Source: Shewanella canadensis
Lineage (GTDB): Bacteria > Pseudomonadota > Gammaproteobacteria > Enterobacterales > Shewanellaceae
Length of the DNA: 64,000 bases
NCBI RefSeq assembly: GCF_003966225.1
Contig: NZ_RXNU01000001.1
Span: 496,001 to 560,000 of the forward strand
Direction: 5' to 3'
The position numbers and the translations under genes were made by a program. Each line of letters starts with the position of its first letter. Within the stretch, counting starts at the first letter, position 1. The notes beneath the pieces were generated by a model. It saw nothing but the letters and a program-made list of their open reading frames with translations. It was not told the DNA's origin and ran no database searches. Shown in pieces: positions 24,417-34,900 of this stretch.

Positions 24417-27400
24417 TTAATCCTCTCCGGAGATACGAGTAATTGAGGCATCCTTGTCCGGTTCGGCTCTTTTCTCCTGTTTGGAGGCTGTGACCACCTG
24501 TTCCAGCTTAGTTATTACCGTCTCTTTGTGTGTGTTTTCTGGCTTGGCGGTGAAAAACTTCATCTCATCATTCATCCCTTTAGCTTGACTAGCCATGGAG
24601 TGGCTCGCTGCAGTTGCTTGCTCTACCAGGGCTGCATTTTGTTGAGTCATCTCATCCATCTGATTAACAGCGATATTGACCTGATCGATTCCCTTTGTTT
24701 GCTCTTGAGCGCTACTCGATATCTCTTCGATAATGCTACAAACCTCTTTTACCGAGTCGACAATCTTGTTTAAGGTTTCGCCTGATTCATTAACCAGCTT
24801 AGTACCCAGTTCAACTTTTTTAACTGAGTTGCTGATAAGTCCCTTTATCTCTTGTGCTGCACTGGCTGAACGCTGCGCCAACTTTCTTACCTCTGAGGCA
24901 ACAACTGCAAATCCACGTCCCTGTTCACCCGCTCTGGCGGCCTCGACTGCTGCGTTGAGTGCCAGTAAGTTTGTTTGAAATGCGATTTCGTCAATGACAT
25001 TGATAATGTTAACGATCTCTTTGCTTGCGCTGTCGATCTCAATCATTGACTTGATGGCATCGTTTACGACTATGCCACCCTGAACGGCATTCTGCTGAGC
25101 GTTGTCGGCTAACGTGTTAACAAACAAGGCTTTTTTTGCATTGTCTTTAACCGTTTCAGCCAGCTGTTCCATCGATGCCGCAGTCTCCTCCAGAGAGGCT
25201 GCCTGCTCCTCTGTTCGAGTACTTAGATCGATATGCCCCATAGCGAGCTCATTACTCGCTGAGCTGACTATATCGGCCGAGCTTGAAATTTTACCGATGA
25301 TCTCTGTTAGTTTTACTATGGTATTGTTTGTGTCATCTTTGAGCTGTCCAAAGATCCCCTGATAGTTATTCTCTATCATATTGGTGAGATCACCCTCAGC
25401 CATACTCCCTATTATCTGTGCTGTATCGTTTATGACCCGTTCGTTTACATCGATCAGTTCGTTAATTCCATTACTCAGCGTTTCGAAAAAGCCCTCTTTA
25501 TCTTCAAGAGAGATCCGCTCTGTTAAGTTGCCATCCTTGGCCGAGTCGACCAGTGACTGAATATCTATCTCTATGACTTTAGTGAGCTTATCTACAGTTT
25601 GATTTGCATCTTGCTTGAGGATTTCAAATGCTCCCTGATATTCGTTGGTGATTCTGGGGGTAAGATCGCCCCTTGATAAGGCGGCAAACATCATCACAGT
25701 GTCTTTGACTACTCGATCATTAACATTTACCAGCTCGTTTATGCCGCCAGCAAGAGCTCTGAAGAAACCTTGATGCTTCTCCTGTGATATCCGTTTTGTA
25801 AGGTCGCCTGCCTGTGCGGCATCTAAAAGCTCCTGAATGTCTTTCTCTATGACCTGAGTGAGTTTTTCGGCTGTTTGATTTGCATCATTCTTCAGCTCAC
25901 CAAATGCGCCCTGATAATCAGTTGTAATACGCTGAGTCAGGTCTCCTCTGGCCATAGCACTGAGCATTCTGATGGTGTCATTGACGACCTGTTCATTGAC
26001 CTCTACAAGTTGATTTATGCCAGAGCTTAGCTTCCCAAAGAAGCCGTCTTTTCCATTCAGAACGATTCTTTGACTTAGATCTCCCCTCTGTGCCGAATTA
26101 ATAAGTTGTTGTATATCTCCCTCGATAACCTGAGTTAATTTTTCAACTGTCTTATTGGCATCTTGCTTGAGGGTATTAAATTCACCCTGATATTGAGTAT
26201 CGATTCGGTAGCTAAGGTCACCACTTGCCATCGCCGAGAACATATTGACGGTATCTTTAACCACCTCCTCATTGACGTCGACAAGGTCGTTAATGCCATG
26301 GCTCAGCTTATGGTAGAAGCCTGATTTATCATTGAGTTCAATACGCTGGGATAGATCTCCGGCCTTGGCTGAGTCAACGATCGATTGGATATCGTTTTCG
26401 ATCACCTGTGTCAGTTTTGTTTGCATCTCAATCATAGAGCTAAGTAATTGTCCGATCTCATCTTTTGAGCTAATGACTAATTTGCTCGAAAGATCTCCAT
26501 TAGCTATCAGACTTGCCGCGGTGATCCCCTGTTGTAATGGTTTCGTTATCATTTTCGAGATGACGAAACTTAACCAGGCTACCAGTAGCAGCGCGAAGAG
26601 TAATACAACTCCTTCAACCCACATCATGGTTGAGATCTTATTTGATGACTCATCTGCAAACATGGCAACAGCAAGGTTCATTGTCTTTAATACGTCGATA
26701 TTCAGTTTTCGAACCTGGTTCATATGCTCAAGGTAAGCAGTGCTACCCGTATCGTCTGTCTGCCTTAAAAACGCTACCGAACCCATCATCTCCTTCCAGA
26801 GTGTATCGACCTCCTGAAGTTGTTTAATAATAGGTGCAGAAGTTGTGGCTGGCAGGATAACCTCGTCGGTCATCTCAAGATCTGAATAGGTTCTCCCGCC
26901 ATTCTCTAATGCAAGTAGTGATATTTCAAACAGGGAGCGGGTGCTGTCAGCGGGAGATGTTTGTGGGGGCGTCATCAGCCTTTGGGCGAGAGCGGGATCG
27001 GCGGTAAGTTCAGTTTTAACGACCAGAATTCCCATCAGATCATTTAGGACAAAATCATTTTTCGGGCTCGATAGAAGAGTGTTGTGACAGCTCACGCAGC
27101 CGGAGTCTGCGACGTCAGCCTGGGCATAGTAAAATGTGGCTCCGCCATTGTCGCTCTTTCCTATCTCAGTATAGGGCTTTGAGGCATCTTTAGAGAGTAC
27201 TTCCCAAGCGGCTCGACTGAAGGGCGTTTTTAACCCTTTTTCGGGATTAATATTGTACCTGCTTAGCAGTTGGTAGGAGTAGTTTGCCTGTTGATTATCG
27301 AGTTGGGTGGATACGCCTTGTACAAAGGTCGCCGGAGGTGGAATGGCTCCCGGGATATCATGAAAGTTGGGTGAGACCTGTACCGGAACGTGATCATCTT

Positions 27401-27749
27401 TAAGTTTTACAATGACATTCTTGTTGTAATAGGCTCTATCAGCCATGATCTGAGTTGAGACTATTGCTGTCTGTTTGCTTGACGCCGCAATCATCTGCTT
27501 ATCATTTAGTTCATCGAAGAGCTCTTTAGAGAACTTTTGAGTCAGCATTCTTTGACGGCCCGCAATATTGATACCTGAAGCGTCAGATGACTGCTGCATC
27601 AGCGTCATCATGGTATAACCTACAATACCGATCAGAACCAACATGAAAAAGAGACTCAAAATAGTCAATTTTATAGCGACTGGCTTATCGGCTATCCATT
27701 GCATGATTGGGTTTGAAGATGTTTTAATTTCGACTCTATGTGAACTCAT
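24417..27749 (-). CDS. Methyl-accepting chemotaxis protein with haem-c sensor and nine HAMP units
   Basis: A 1,110-residue MCP. TM1 (about 27-49) is followed by a PilJ-like NIAGRQRM (61-68), a DUF3365-like sensor with a CVSCH haem-c motif (218-222), a second PilJ-like helical stretch and TM2 (about 376-398). Then comes a membrane-proximal HAMP plus eight more units in alternating types: four with G(D/N)L-x-(Q/K/E)RI-x(n)-GF(Y/F) and four with G(D)L(S/T)-x-(R/M)I-x(n)-YQG-x-F. The C-terminal domain holds the hairpin tip segment ([20 protein letters not shown]). No NWETF-like tail. ATG 27749 follows GGAAG. Haem binding, with redox, NO or O2 sensing, is inferred; the motif would lie in the periplasm. 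Confidence 0.9.
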   Translation of the reverse strand: MSSHRVEIKTSSNPIMQWIADKPVAIKLTILSLFFMLVLIGIVGYTMMTLMQQSSDASGINIAGRQRMLTQKFSKELFDELNDKQMIAASSKQTAIVSTQIMADRAYYNKNVIVKLKDDHVPVQVSPNFHDIPGAIPPPATFVQGVSTQLDNQQANYSYQLLSRYNINPEKGLKTPFSRAAWEVLSKDASKPYTEIGKSDNGGATFYYAQADVADSGCVSCHNTLLSSPKNDFVLNDLMGILVVKTELTADPALAQRLMTPPQTSPADSTRSLFEISLLALENGGRTYSDLEMTDEVILPATTSAPIIKQLQEVDTLWKEMMGSVAFLRQTDDTGSTAYLEHMNQVRKLNIDVLKTMNLAVAMFADESSNKISTMMWVEGVVLLFALLLVAWLSFVISKMITKPLQQGITAASLIANGDLSSKLVISSKDEIGQLLSSMIEMQTKLTQVIENDIQSIVDSAKAGDLSQRIELNDKSGFYHKLSHGINDLVDVNEEVVKDTVNMFSAMASGDLSYRIDTQYQGEFNTLKQDANKTVEKLTQVIEGDIQQLINSAQRGDLSQRIVLNGKDGFFGKLSSGINQLVEVNEQVVNDTIRMLSAMARGDLTQRITTDYQGAFGELKNDANQTAEKLTQVIEKDIQELLDAAQAGDLTKRISQEKHQGFFRALAGGINELVNVNDRVVKDTVMMFAALSRGDLTPRITNEYQGAFEILKQDANQTVDKLTKVIEIDIQSLVDSAKDGNLTERISLEDKEGFFETLSNGINELIDVNERVINDTAQIIGSMAEGDLTNMIENNYQGIFGQLKDDTNNTIVKLTEIIGKISSSADIVSSASNELAMGHIDLSTRTEEQAASLEETAASMEQLAETVKDNAKKALFVNTLADNAQQNAVQGGIVVNDAIKSMIEIDSASKEIVNIINVIDEIAFQTNLLALNAAVEAARAGEQGRGFAVVASEVRKLAQRSASAAQEIKGLISNSVKKVELGTKLVNESGETLNKIVDSVKEVCSIIEEISSSAQEQTKGIDQVNIAVNQMDEMTQQNAALVEQATAASHSMASQAKGMNDEMKFFTAKPENTHKETVITKLEQVVTASKQEKRAEPDKDASITRISGED

Positions 27750-27974
27750 AATATAGCTTCCAATTCTATATGGTGCGTACCGGGAAGAGCGCACCAGTCC
27801 GTGTCATCGCTGTTTGAAGTTAAGGCTGGATAGGTTTTAAATAAGCGTAGATGGGATAGTTAAGGCTGTCTAGATATCGAGTTTATCGGTGAATAATCAA
27901 TGCGTTACAAAAGTTTTAACTCTGGGTTTTTCCTGCATGAATTATTGACATTGGTGGCGGCGCTTGATAGGTAA

Positions 27975-28928
27975 TTAAATTTTGCAGCTATTGGCGATAC
28001 TCACCAATTCACTGCGGGTATGTATCCCTAACTTCATATAGATACGGTGGAGGTGGTTTGATACCGTCGATGGTGAGATCTCTAACTTGCGGGCTATCTG
28101 TTTGAAAGTCCCCCCTTTGCAAACCCCTGCAACGATCTGTTTCTCTCTTGTCGTGAGCTCATCGAGCTGATTCTTTATCCGTAGGGATATCCGGTAGAGA
28201 TCGCCCATTCGGGTCTGGTTGAATTGAAGTTCTCCTTCGGTGAACTGGTTATCCTGTGCCGCTATGGGGAATGGAAACTTCTGCTGTGTGGGTGTTTGCA
28301 GGTGAGACTCTAGGGTGTCCAGGAAACTTGAATCGACACTATGATAGATGCCTTCGCAATCACAGATGGCGCAGCAGTGATCACTCAGGTCTCTCTCCTG
28401 TTCATTCAGGGCCAGAAGTTGTCGATGAGAAGCGGCGCTGAGCAGGTGATAGAGTAATCGATTCTGAATGCTTTTCTCTTTGGCACTGAAGCCCTCTTCC
28501 CGATTGTAACGGTAGAGGGTGAGCAAGGTAAAAATGCCGCTTCGCTCATCAACATGCAGAGAACTCAGTATTCGTTCAATGCCAAATGGCTTGAAACAGT
28601 TGTGATAAAGAGCAGAGTCATAGAACTCTTCATCCGGGAGTACATCTCCCATATCTACCGCTCCTCCCTGAGTCGAAAAAAGTGTTTCAAAGATGGGGTT
28701 GATGGCGACATTCGCCTTCAACTGATCGAAGATATCACTCGAGATATCGATGGCGGTCTGTGTATGGAACGCCTTGGTAGAGACATGCCCCGTTCCCCAG
28801 ATAGCGCCATCAAAATTGATGACCTGTCGCAGAAAACTTAATGCCCATACCGGAAAATCCTCGAGCGATACTCGAGGCGACTCCCGATAGAGCCGACTGA
28901 TAAACTGGTCGGAAGACATTTTTTTCAT
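27975..28928 (-). CDS. LuxR-family transcriptional regulator
   Basis: A 317-residue regulator. The last 65 residues form a LuxR/FixJ-type helix-turn-helix: LTTREKQIVAGVCKGGTFK, then QIARKLEISPSTVSNHLHRIY. The N-terminal 240 residues are a GAF/PAS-like ligand domain without recognisable autoinducer-binding residues; they contain a Cys-rich stretch (HCCAICDCEG). It is divergent from the flavoprotein gene with only 69 bp between start codons, so it most likely regulates that operon. ATG 28928 is used; ATG 28919 is possible. Confidence 0.8.
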   Translation of the reverse strand: MKKMSSDQFISRLYRESPRVSLEDFPVWALSFLRQVINFDGAIWGTGHVSTKAFHTQTAIDISSDIFDQLKANVAINPIFETLFSTQGGAVDMGDVLPDEEFYDSALYHNCFKPFGIERILSSLHVDERSGIFTLLTLYRYNREEGFSAKEKSIQNRLLYHLLSAASHRQLLALNEQERDLSDHCCAICDCEGIYHSVDSSFLDTLESHLQTPTQQKFPFPIAAQDNQFTEGELQFNQTRMGDLYRISLRIKNQLDELTTREKQIVAGVCKGGTFKQIARKLEISPSTVSNHLHRIYMKLGIHTRSELVSIANSCKI

Positions 28929-28997
28929 ATTTAACCCATTAGGTAATTTTTACTATGGTCAGAAGGTGTTATTCATAACAGTATAAATATCATCCAT

Positions 28998-30650
28998 ATG
29001 CTAGCAGCTGGTAAGAGAATGAGACAAGCTGAAAATATTCAATGCGATACAGTCATCGCCGGAGCCGGTGTCGCTGGTCTGGTCACGGCTCTCGAACTGC
29101 TCGAGCATGGACAGACCGTCTATCTTGTCGACCGTGATACTTCGGAGAGGATCGGTGGCCTGGCCAGGTGGGCATTTGGAGGCATGGCGCTGTCGGGTAC
29201 CCGGCAGCAAAGGCAGATGAATATTCCCGATGATTCGACCCTTCTGCTTCGGGATTGGTACAGTTTTGCCGAGTTTGCTGAAGATGATCTCTGGCCTAAG
29301 GCTTGGGCAAAAGAGTATGCCGAACATAATAATGAAAAGGTCTATCGGTGGTTAACTCACTTGGGTCTGAAGTTTTTGCCTGCGGTCAACTGGGTGGAGC
29401 GAGGGTTATTTGTCCCCGGTAATTCAGTGCCCCGATATCATGTGCTGTGGGGGACAGGCAGGGAGTTAGTAGAGACCATAATGGTTAAGTTGGCCCCCTA
29501 TATCAGACAGGGAAAGCTCGATATTTTTTACCGACATAAGGTTGTGCGCCCCATTAATGATGAGGGAGCCGTCGTCGGCGTAGAAGTTGAAAATGAACAG
29601 AGCAAGGCCGTTTTTTCGATTAATGCCACACATGTTGTCATTGCCTGTGGTGGTATCAATGGCAGCAGTGAAAGGGTGAAACAAAACTGGAATGTCCCCT
29701 GGGAAGAGGTACCCGAGACGCTGTTAAATGGTGCCAACCCTATCTCCGATGGCCTGCTTCATGATGAGGTTGAAGCTTTGGGAGCTCGGGTCACTCATGT
29801 CGATAAGATGTGGAATTATGCAGCTGGAATCGCACATCCTCAGGCAGAGTTTGAGGGGCACGGTCTAAGCTTAATCCCCTGTAAATCTGCCCTGTGGCTC
29901 GATCACCTTGGAAAGCGGATCGGTCCACAACCTCTGGTTACCGGGTTCGATACTCACTATCTGTGTCAGCAGGTCGCGAGGCAGAGTAAACCCTGGACCT
30001 GGCAGGTATTGAACTGGACCATAGCCGCAAAAGAGTTGGCGGTGTCGGGGGCTGAGCATAACCCTTCGATCAGAGATAAAAAAATATTCTGCTTTCTCAA
30101 AGAGATATTGTTCGGTAATCACCGTTTAGTGGAAGAGTTGGCGGAGCAATGTGAAGATTTTATCTGTGCGGATACACTCGATGACCTGACGCATAAGATG
30201 AACCTCCTGACAAAAGAAAGCTATATCGATAGTGCAGATTTGGCGCGAGAGATAACTCTGTACGATCAACGAACGGTCGATACCCGATTGCAAAATGATG
30301 AGCAGCTAAGACGTATTCACCATGCCAGACAATGGAAGCCCGACAGGTTGCGAACCCGTAAACCCGGACCTATCTTGTCGGCAGGAACGGGAAAGAGAGA
30401 TAAGCTTATTGCCATCAGGCTTAAGTTGATTAGCCGTAAGAGCCTGGGTGGTGTACAGACTAACTTATCTAGCCAGGTACTGGATCGACAAGGCGAGCCT
30501 ATTGTGGGTTTATATTGTGTGGGTGAGGCCGCAGGGTTTGGTGGCGGCGGTGCCAACGGTGTTCGCTCCTTGGAAGGGACATTCCTGTCGGCTTGTATCT
30601 TAACGGCCCGCAATGCGGCGGCTGCGATTATCGGCAGTAAACATAGATAA
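28998..30650 (+). CDS. FAD-binding dehydrogenase (3-ketosteroid dehydrogenase/fumarate reductase fold)
   Basis: A 550-residue flavoprotein. The FAD-binding loop VIAGAGVAGLVTALEL (Gly22, 24, 27) opens the chain, and the C-terminal substrate/FAD region is GLYCVGEAAGFGGGGANGVRSLEGTF. The architecture matches COG3573, flavoproteins related to 3-ketosteroid delta1-dehydrogenase and soluble fumarate reductase. No signal peptide is seen, so it should act in the cytoplasm. It sits 52 bp before a ThDP enzyme gene, probably co-transcribed, and opposite a LuxR regulator. Substrate unknown. ATG 28998 lacks a clear ribosome-binding site; ATG 29019 (MRQAENI) is an alternative. Confidence 0.8.
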   Translation: MLAAGKRMRQAENIQCDTVIAGAGVAGLVTALELLEHGQTVYLVDRDTSERIGGLARWAFGGMALSGTRQQRQMNIPDDSTLLLRDWYSFAEFAEDDLWPKAWAKEYAEHNNEKVYRWLTHLGLKFLPAVNWVERGLFVPGNSVPRYHVLWGTGRELVETIMVKLAPYIRQGKLDIFYRHKVVRPINDEGAVVGVEVENEQSKAVFSINATHVVIACGGINGSSERVKQNWNVPWEEVPETLLNGANPISDGLLHDEVEALGARVTHVDKMWNYAAGIAHPQAEFEGHGLSLIPCKSALWLDHLGKRIGPQPLVTGFDTHYLCQQVARQSKPWTWQVLNWTIAAKELAVSGAEHNPSIRDKKIFCFLKEILFGNHRLVEELAEQCEDFICADTLDDLTHKMNLLTKESYIDSADLAREITLYDQRTVDTRLQNDEQLRRIHHARQWKPDRLRTRKPGPILSAGTGKRDKLIAIRLKLISRKSLGGVQTNLSSQVLDRQGEPIVGLYCVGEAAGFGGGGANGVRSLEGTFLSACILTARNAAAAIIGSKHR

Positions 30651-30702
30651 TAAAAAACAATAACAATAACAATAACAAAAACGAAAAAACGAGGAGATTA
30701 CA

Positions 30703-32433
30703 TTGAAAAAAACCGCAGCCTGGCTTGTTCGTTATGCACTGGAGCAACTAAATATTAAGTATACCTTCGGTATTCCTGGTGTGCATAACACCGAAATATA
30801 TGATGAATTGGCACAATCTGACAGCATTGAACCTGTGCTGGTGACCCATGAGGGGCATGGGGCCTTTATGGCCGATGCCGTCAGCAGAAGCAGTGACAGC
30901 ATAGGTACTTTGCTTATCGTTCCCGCCGCCGGAGCCACCCATGCTGCCAGCGGTATTGCGGAAGCGTCGTTAGATGGCATTCCTATGTTAGTCATCAGCG
31001 GCGGCGTGAGAACCGACTCGAAATTTTCCTATCAGCTACATGATATGGATCAACATAGGATGCTGGAACCCATCACGAAAAAAACCTTTAAAGTGACTCG
31101 TCATCAGGAGGTGGTATCCACACTTTTTGAAGCCTTCGACCTTGCCAATGATGGTGAACCCGGGCCTGTGTTTGTTGAGATCCCCGTGAACCTTCAGCTC
31201 GATAGGGGGGAGGTCTCAGACTTACCGCTCTACAAGGCGCCGGTAAAGTCATTGAGTCATTCACTCGATGCTCAATTAACTCAAGCGGTAACACTATTAG
31301 CCGATGCGAAGAATCCAGCCATATTTGTGGGGTGGGGGGGCGTTGAGGCGAGTGGCTGTACCGAGCAGATTGCCGCCTTACTTAGTGCGCCGGTTGCGAC
31401 AACCCTGCAAGGGCTCAGCGCATTCCCCGCAAAGCATCCGCTTCATACCGGGATGGGGTTTGGCCCCGCCGCGGTTCCGGCTGCGACCAATGCCTTTAAA
31501 GCGTGTGATTGCCTGCTCGCCATAGGTACCCGTTTTGCGGAGATCGCCACGGGGAGCTTTGGGGTGACCGTGCCGGAAAATCTGATCCATATCGATATTA
31601 ATCCGGACGTTTTTAACGCTAATTATCATGCCAAAGTCGCCATGGAGGGAGATGCGGGTGTGGTATTAGCCCTCCTGCTGGAGAAGCTGAAAAAAGTGGA
31701 TATCAGAGTGAAAGATGCCGCAGCCATTAAGCTGGCGATCAAGCGGGATAAGCAGAGTTATCTTGATGAGTGGTTAGCTCATGACAGTGGCGATAGAGTC
31801 AATCCGGGGGCATTTTTTCAGCAACTAAGAGCATCGATCGATGAGGATGCCTATGTGGTTGCCGATGATGGAAATCATACTTTTTTAACCGCTGAGCTCA
31901 TGCCTTGCTATCTACCTAAGCATTTTTTCAGCCCCACAGATTTTAACTGTATGGGTTATGCGATCCCTGCTGTCATAGGCACTAAGTTGGCAAATCCCGA
32001 TAAGCAGGTGGTCGGCATCATAGGTGATGGGGCATTTATGATGACTCAAGCCGAGCTGTTTAGTGCATCCTCTCTCGGCATCGGGGCTATCTTTATCATC
32101 TTTAATGACGGCGAGCTTGCTCAGATCTCTCAGGCACAAAAAGTCCCTTACAATGCCGAAACCTGCACTGTGCTTCCCGATTTTAAATTTAAGGCCTTAG
32201 TCGAGGCTGCGGGATGCCGGTACATTCGGCTGCAGAGCAATGAGGAGATAAGTGAAAAGATAGCTGAAGCACTGGCCCTATCTGAAGAGAATATTCCCGT
32301 GGTACTCGATGTGAATATTGATTACAGCAAGAAGACCCGCTTTACCAAAGGGATCATCTCAACCAACCTAAACCGAATGAATCTGCCGACCAAAGTCAGG
32401 ATGATCAGCAGGGCGCTGTGGCGAAGGCTATAG
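30703..32433 (+). CDS. Thiamine diphosphate-dependent enzyme (acetolactate synthase-like)
   Basis: A 576-residue three-domain ThDP enzyme. Catalytic Glu50 lies in VTHEGHGAFMADA, the central domain has the non-catalytic Rossmann-like fold, and the ThDP-binding motif GDG (about 441) is followed about 25 residues later by an FND where most members have NN. It resembles acetolactate synthase or ring-cleaving ThDP hydrolases, but the reaction cannot be assigned. The start is TTG 30703, since GAGGAG sits at ideal distance and no ATG is near. It follows the flavoprotein gene and the pair probably forms one pathway. A (CAATAA)n-like tract lies just upstream. Confidence 0.78.
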   Translation: MKKTAAWLVRYALEQLNIKYTFGIPGVHNTEIYDELAQSDSIEPVLVTHEGHGAFMADAVSRSSDSIGTLLIVPAAGATHAASGIAEASLDGIPMLVISGGVRTDSKFSYQLHDMDQHRMLEPITKKTFKVTRHQEVVSTLFEAFDLANDGEPGPVFVEIPVNLQLDRGEVSDLPLYKAPVKSLSHSLDAQLTQAVTLLADAKNPAIFVGWGGVEASGCTEQIAALLSAPVATTLQGLSAFPAKHPLHTGMGFGPAAVPAATNAFKACDCLLAIGTRFAEIATGSFGVTVPENLIHIDINPDVFNANYHAKVAMEGDAGVVLALLLEKLKKVDIRVKDAAAIKLAIKRDKQSYLDEWLAHDSGDRVNPGAFFQQLRASIDEDAYVVADDGNHTFLTAELMPCYLPKHFFSPTDFNCMGYAIPAVIGTKLANPDKQVVGIIGDGAFMMTQAELFSASSLGIGAIFIIFNDGELAQISQAQKVPYNAETCTVLPDFKFKALVEAAGCRYIRLQSNEEISEKIAEALALSEENIPVVLDVNIDYSKKTRFTKGIISTNLNRMNLPTKVRMISRALWRRL

Positions 32434-32445
32434 TGTCCTATTCGG

Positions 32446-33480
32446 TCATTGGTTTTTACCAATCAGATGAAGAGGTGCGGCGCTACTGAGGTAAGCCTGA
32501 TCCACCTGATCCAACTGGTTATAGCGGATCATCTCTCTGATCCCGTCGATATAGGCCTGGCCTCGCTCAGAATATTTGTCCAGGGTACCTGCGAGTAACA
32601 CTCCAGTGATAGCTTGCTTGTTCTGCCTGAGTTCTGCGCGAAGCTGGCGCAGTTTCTGGTAGGCATTATGAGTGTTGAGGTTAACCATATAACCTTCAAC
32701 CGATGCCAGTGGGCTATCGAATCGTGCCAGTCCATAGTTCCCCAGCTCTTTACGTTGCTGTTTGGGCACCATCCCATTTCCACTGAAGTCCCATTGGCCA
32801 AAGAAGGCGTTCCCCTCTAAGGTAAATCTGGATGTTGCCCATCCACTCTCTTCTGCGGCTTGGGCCAGCACCAAAGAAGGCGGCATAATATCGACTCGCG
32901 CTAACAATGCTTGACGCTGGCTCTCATCGAGGCGAGTGTTTTGGTCGGTGAGTAGCTTATATTTGGTCGCGATTGCTAGCAGCTTTTTATCGCTGAGTTG
33001 AGCCGTTTCGACTAACTGACGCTCTAATAAAATGTTTTCGTTGGCAACTAAAATAAGTGGTGCCATCAAGCGAAAGAACACCATCTTCTTCTGTTGAACC
33101 GGGATCTCATTGGAGGTCTTATGCCAGCTGTCGCTGACCCGTTCGAAGGTCAGGCGTGGCACTTCACGATTACCCTCAATCCAGCTTTGAGTGTTGTAAT
33201 CGAGCGAGTCGAACAGGGCCATTAGATCGTCCAATGAACCTAGCCTGACATCTTTGGCCGCTTGGGTTGGGCGGTTTTGGGAGAGCGTTATGAGTATATT
33301 TTCAGCCGAACTTCTGTTTGCCGCCTTGCCTGAAGCCGTCGCCGTGACGGGGACTGGGACAACCTCATTTGAATTGAGATCAACAGACTCAGGGGAATCA
33401 GACAGCCAGGACTTGCCCCAATAGAGTGAGGTGGCGATTAGCAGTAGCGCTATGATGAGTTTCCCGCTATTGAGATTCAT
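32446..33480 (-). CDS. bax: Bax-like peptidoglycan glucosaminidase-domain protein
   Basis: A 344-residue envelope protein with one N-terminal membrane helix (about residues 7-22) and a C-terminal glucosaminidase (lysozyme-like) domain: VDIMPPSLVLAQAAEESGWATSRF, NAFFGQWDFSGNG, and NLNTHNAYQKLRQLR. It resembles E. coli Bax over that domain; the catalytic Glu in AEESGW is present. Predicted to cleave or bind peptidoglycan in the periplasm. The frame is open from 33504 but AAGGA six bases before ATG 33480 (MNLNSGKL) decides the start. It is convergent with the ThDP enzyme gene, with only 12 bp between. Confidence 0.8.
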   Translation of the reverse strand: MNLNSGKLIIALLLIATSLYWGKSWLSDSPESVDLNSNEVVPVPVTATASGKAANRSSAENILITLSQNRPTQAAKDVRLGSLDDLMALFDSLDYNTQSWIEGNREVPRLTFERVSDSWHKTSNEIPVQQKKMVFFRLMAPLILVANENILLERQLVETAQLSDKKLLAIATKYKLLTDQNTRLDESQRQALLARVDIMPPSLVLAQAAEESGWATSRFTLEGNAFFGQWDFSGNGMVPKQQRKELGNYGLARFDSPLASVEGYMVNLNTHNAYQKLRQLRAELRQNKQAITGVLLAGTLDKYSERGQAYIDGIREMIRYNQLDQVDQAYLSSAAPLHLIGKNQ

Positions 33481-33701
33481 GGCTGATCCTTTTCTGTTAC
33501 TCATTGAGTCACTCTCCAGAGTGACTAACTCTGTTGTTCTATGGCCGTTAATATTTTGCTGTGTGAATTCACTCTATCGAATCGGTGATGCCAATACAAA
33601 TGCCAGCCTTGGCTTTCATGTGTGGTATTGCGGGGCAGTGGCCCTCAGCTGAATAGGAACTTAATTGAACTCATGCTACAACGCCACTAACTTTCAGGCA
33701 T

Positions 33702-33725
33702 AAAAAAACCGCCCAAAGGCGGTTT
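33702..33725 (-). terminator. metK terminator
   Basis: On the minus strand ACCGCC-TTT-GGGCGGT is followed by TTTTTTA. It lies 24 bp after the metK stop codon. Confidence 0.88.
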
Positions 33726-33748
33726 CTTAACTGTTAGCTTAATGCTGA

Positions 33749-34900
33749 TTATAGCTTAACGTCGGCTCTAAGGGCTTCAGCTTTATCGGTGCGTTCCCAC
33801 GGGAACTCATTGCGACCGAAGTGACCGTATGCTGCCGTTGACTGGTAGATAGGGCGAGCCAAATCTAACATCTCAGTCAGGCCATAAGGGCGCAGGTCGA
33901 AATGCTGACGAATAAGTTGAATCAACACCTCTTCAGAAACCTTGCCGGTACCGAATGTTTCGATACTGATTGAAGTTGGTTCAGCTACGCCGATAGCGTA
34001 AGAGATCTGCAGTTCACAACGATCGGCCAGGCCGGCAGCAACGATGTTCTTCGCTACGTAACGGGCTGCGTACGCGGCACTACGGTCAACTTTAGAGGGA
34101 TCTTTACCAGAGAATGCGCCGCCACCGTGACGAGCCATACCGCCGTAGGTATCAACGATAATCTTACGACCCGTAAGACCACAATCACCCATAGGGCCGC
34201 CGATAACGAAACGACCGGTTGGGTTGATAAAGTACTTAGTATCTTTGTTCAACCATTGCGCCGGAAGGACCGGCTTGATGATAGTTTCCATCACGCCTTC
34301 GATCAGATCGGCTTGGCTAACGCTGTCACAATGTTGAGTCGACAGTACGATAGCGTCGATGCCAACAATCTTGTGGTCTTCGTAGGCAAACGTAACCTGG
34401 CTCTTTGCATCGGGGCGCAACCAAGGCAGTATCTTAGCTTTACGAACTTCAGACTGGCGTTTAACCAATGCATGAGAATAGGTGATAGGAGCAGGCATAA
34501 GCAGCTCAGTCTCATTGTTGGCATAACCAAACATCAAACCTTGGTCACCGGCACCTTGCTCTTTTGGATCTGCGCGGTCAACACCTTGGTTGATGTCAGG
34601 CGATTGCTTACCAATGGCATTTAATACAGCACAAGAATCGGCATCGAAACCCATGTCTGAGTGAGTGTAGCCAATTTCGCGAACCGTCTTACGGGTGATC
34701 TCTTCGATATCAACCCAGGCTGAAGTAGTGACTTCACCACCAACCATGACCATGCCGGTCTTTACGTATGTTTCACACGCAACACGAGCCTTTGGATCTT
34801 GCTCTAAGATTGCGTCTAGTACCGCATCAGAAATCTGATCGGCGATTTTATCGGGATGACCTTCTGAGACCGACTCAGAGGTAAACAAGTGCTTTGCCAT
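33749..34900 (-). CDS. metK: S-adenosylmethionine synthetase MetK
   Basis: A 383-residue enzyme making S-adenosylmethionine from methionine and ATP. All signature segments are present: [16 protein letters not shown] near the N-terminus, [12 protein letters not shown] (about 116-127), and [19 protein letters not shown] at the active site. Length equals E. coli MetK (384). A minus-strand leader of about 50 bp holds a MetJ-box-like sequence. It is divergent from tkt and ends in a good terminator. Confidence 0.97.
   Translation of the reverse strand: MAKHLFTSESVSEGHPDKIADQISDAVLDAILEQDPKARVACETYVKTGMVMVGGEVTTSAWVDIEEITRKTVREIGYTHSDMGFDADSCAVLNAIGKQSPDINQGVDRADPKEQGAGDQGLMFGYANNETELLMPAPITYSHALVKRQSEVRKAKILPWLRPDAKSQVTFAYEDHKIVGIDAIVLSTQHCDSVSQADLIEGVMETIIKPVLPAQWLNKDTKYFINPTGRFVIGGPMGDCGLTGRKIIVDTYGGMARHGGGAFSGKDPSKVDRSAAYAARYVAKNIVAAGLADRCELQISYAIGVAEPTSISIETFGTGKVSEEVLIQLIRQHFDLRPYGLTEMLDLARPIYQSTAAYGHFGRNEFPWERTDKAEALRADVKL

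Noticed and set aside
31378..31629. Minus-strand open frames inside the ThDP enzyme gene and similar antisense frames across the window
   Set aside because: They are reading-frame shadows of well-supported genes.
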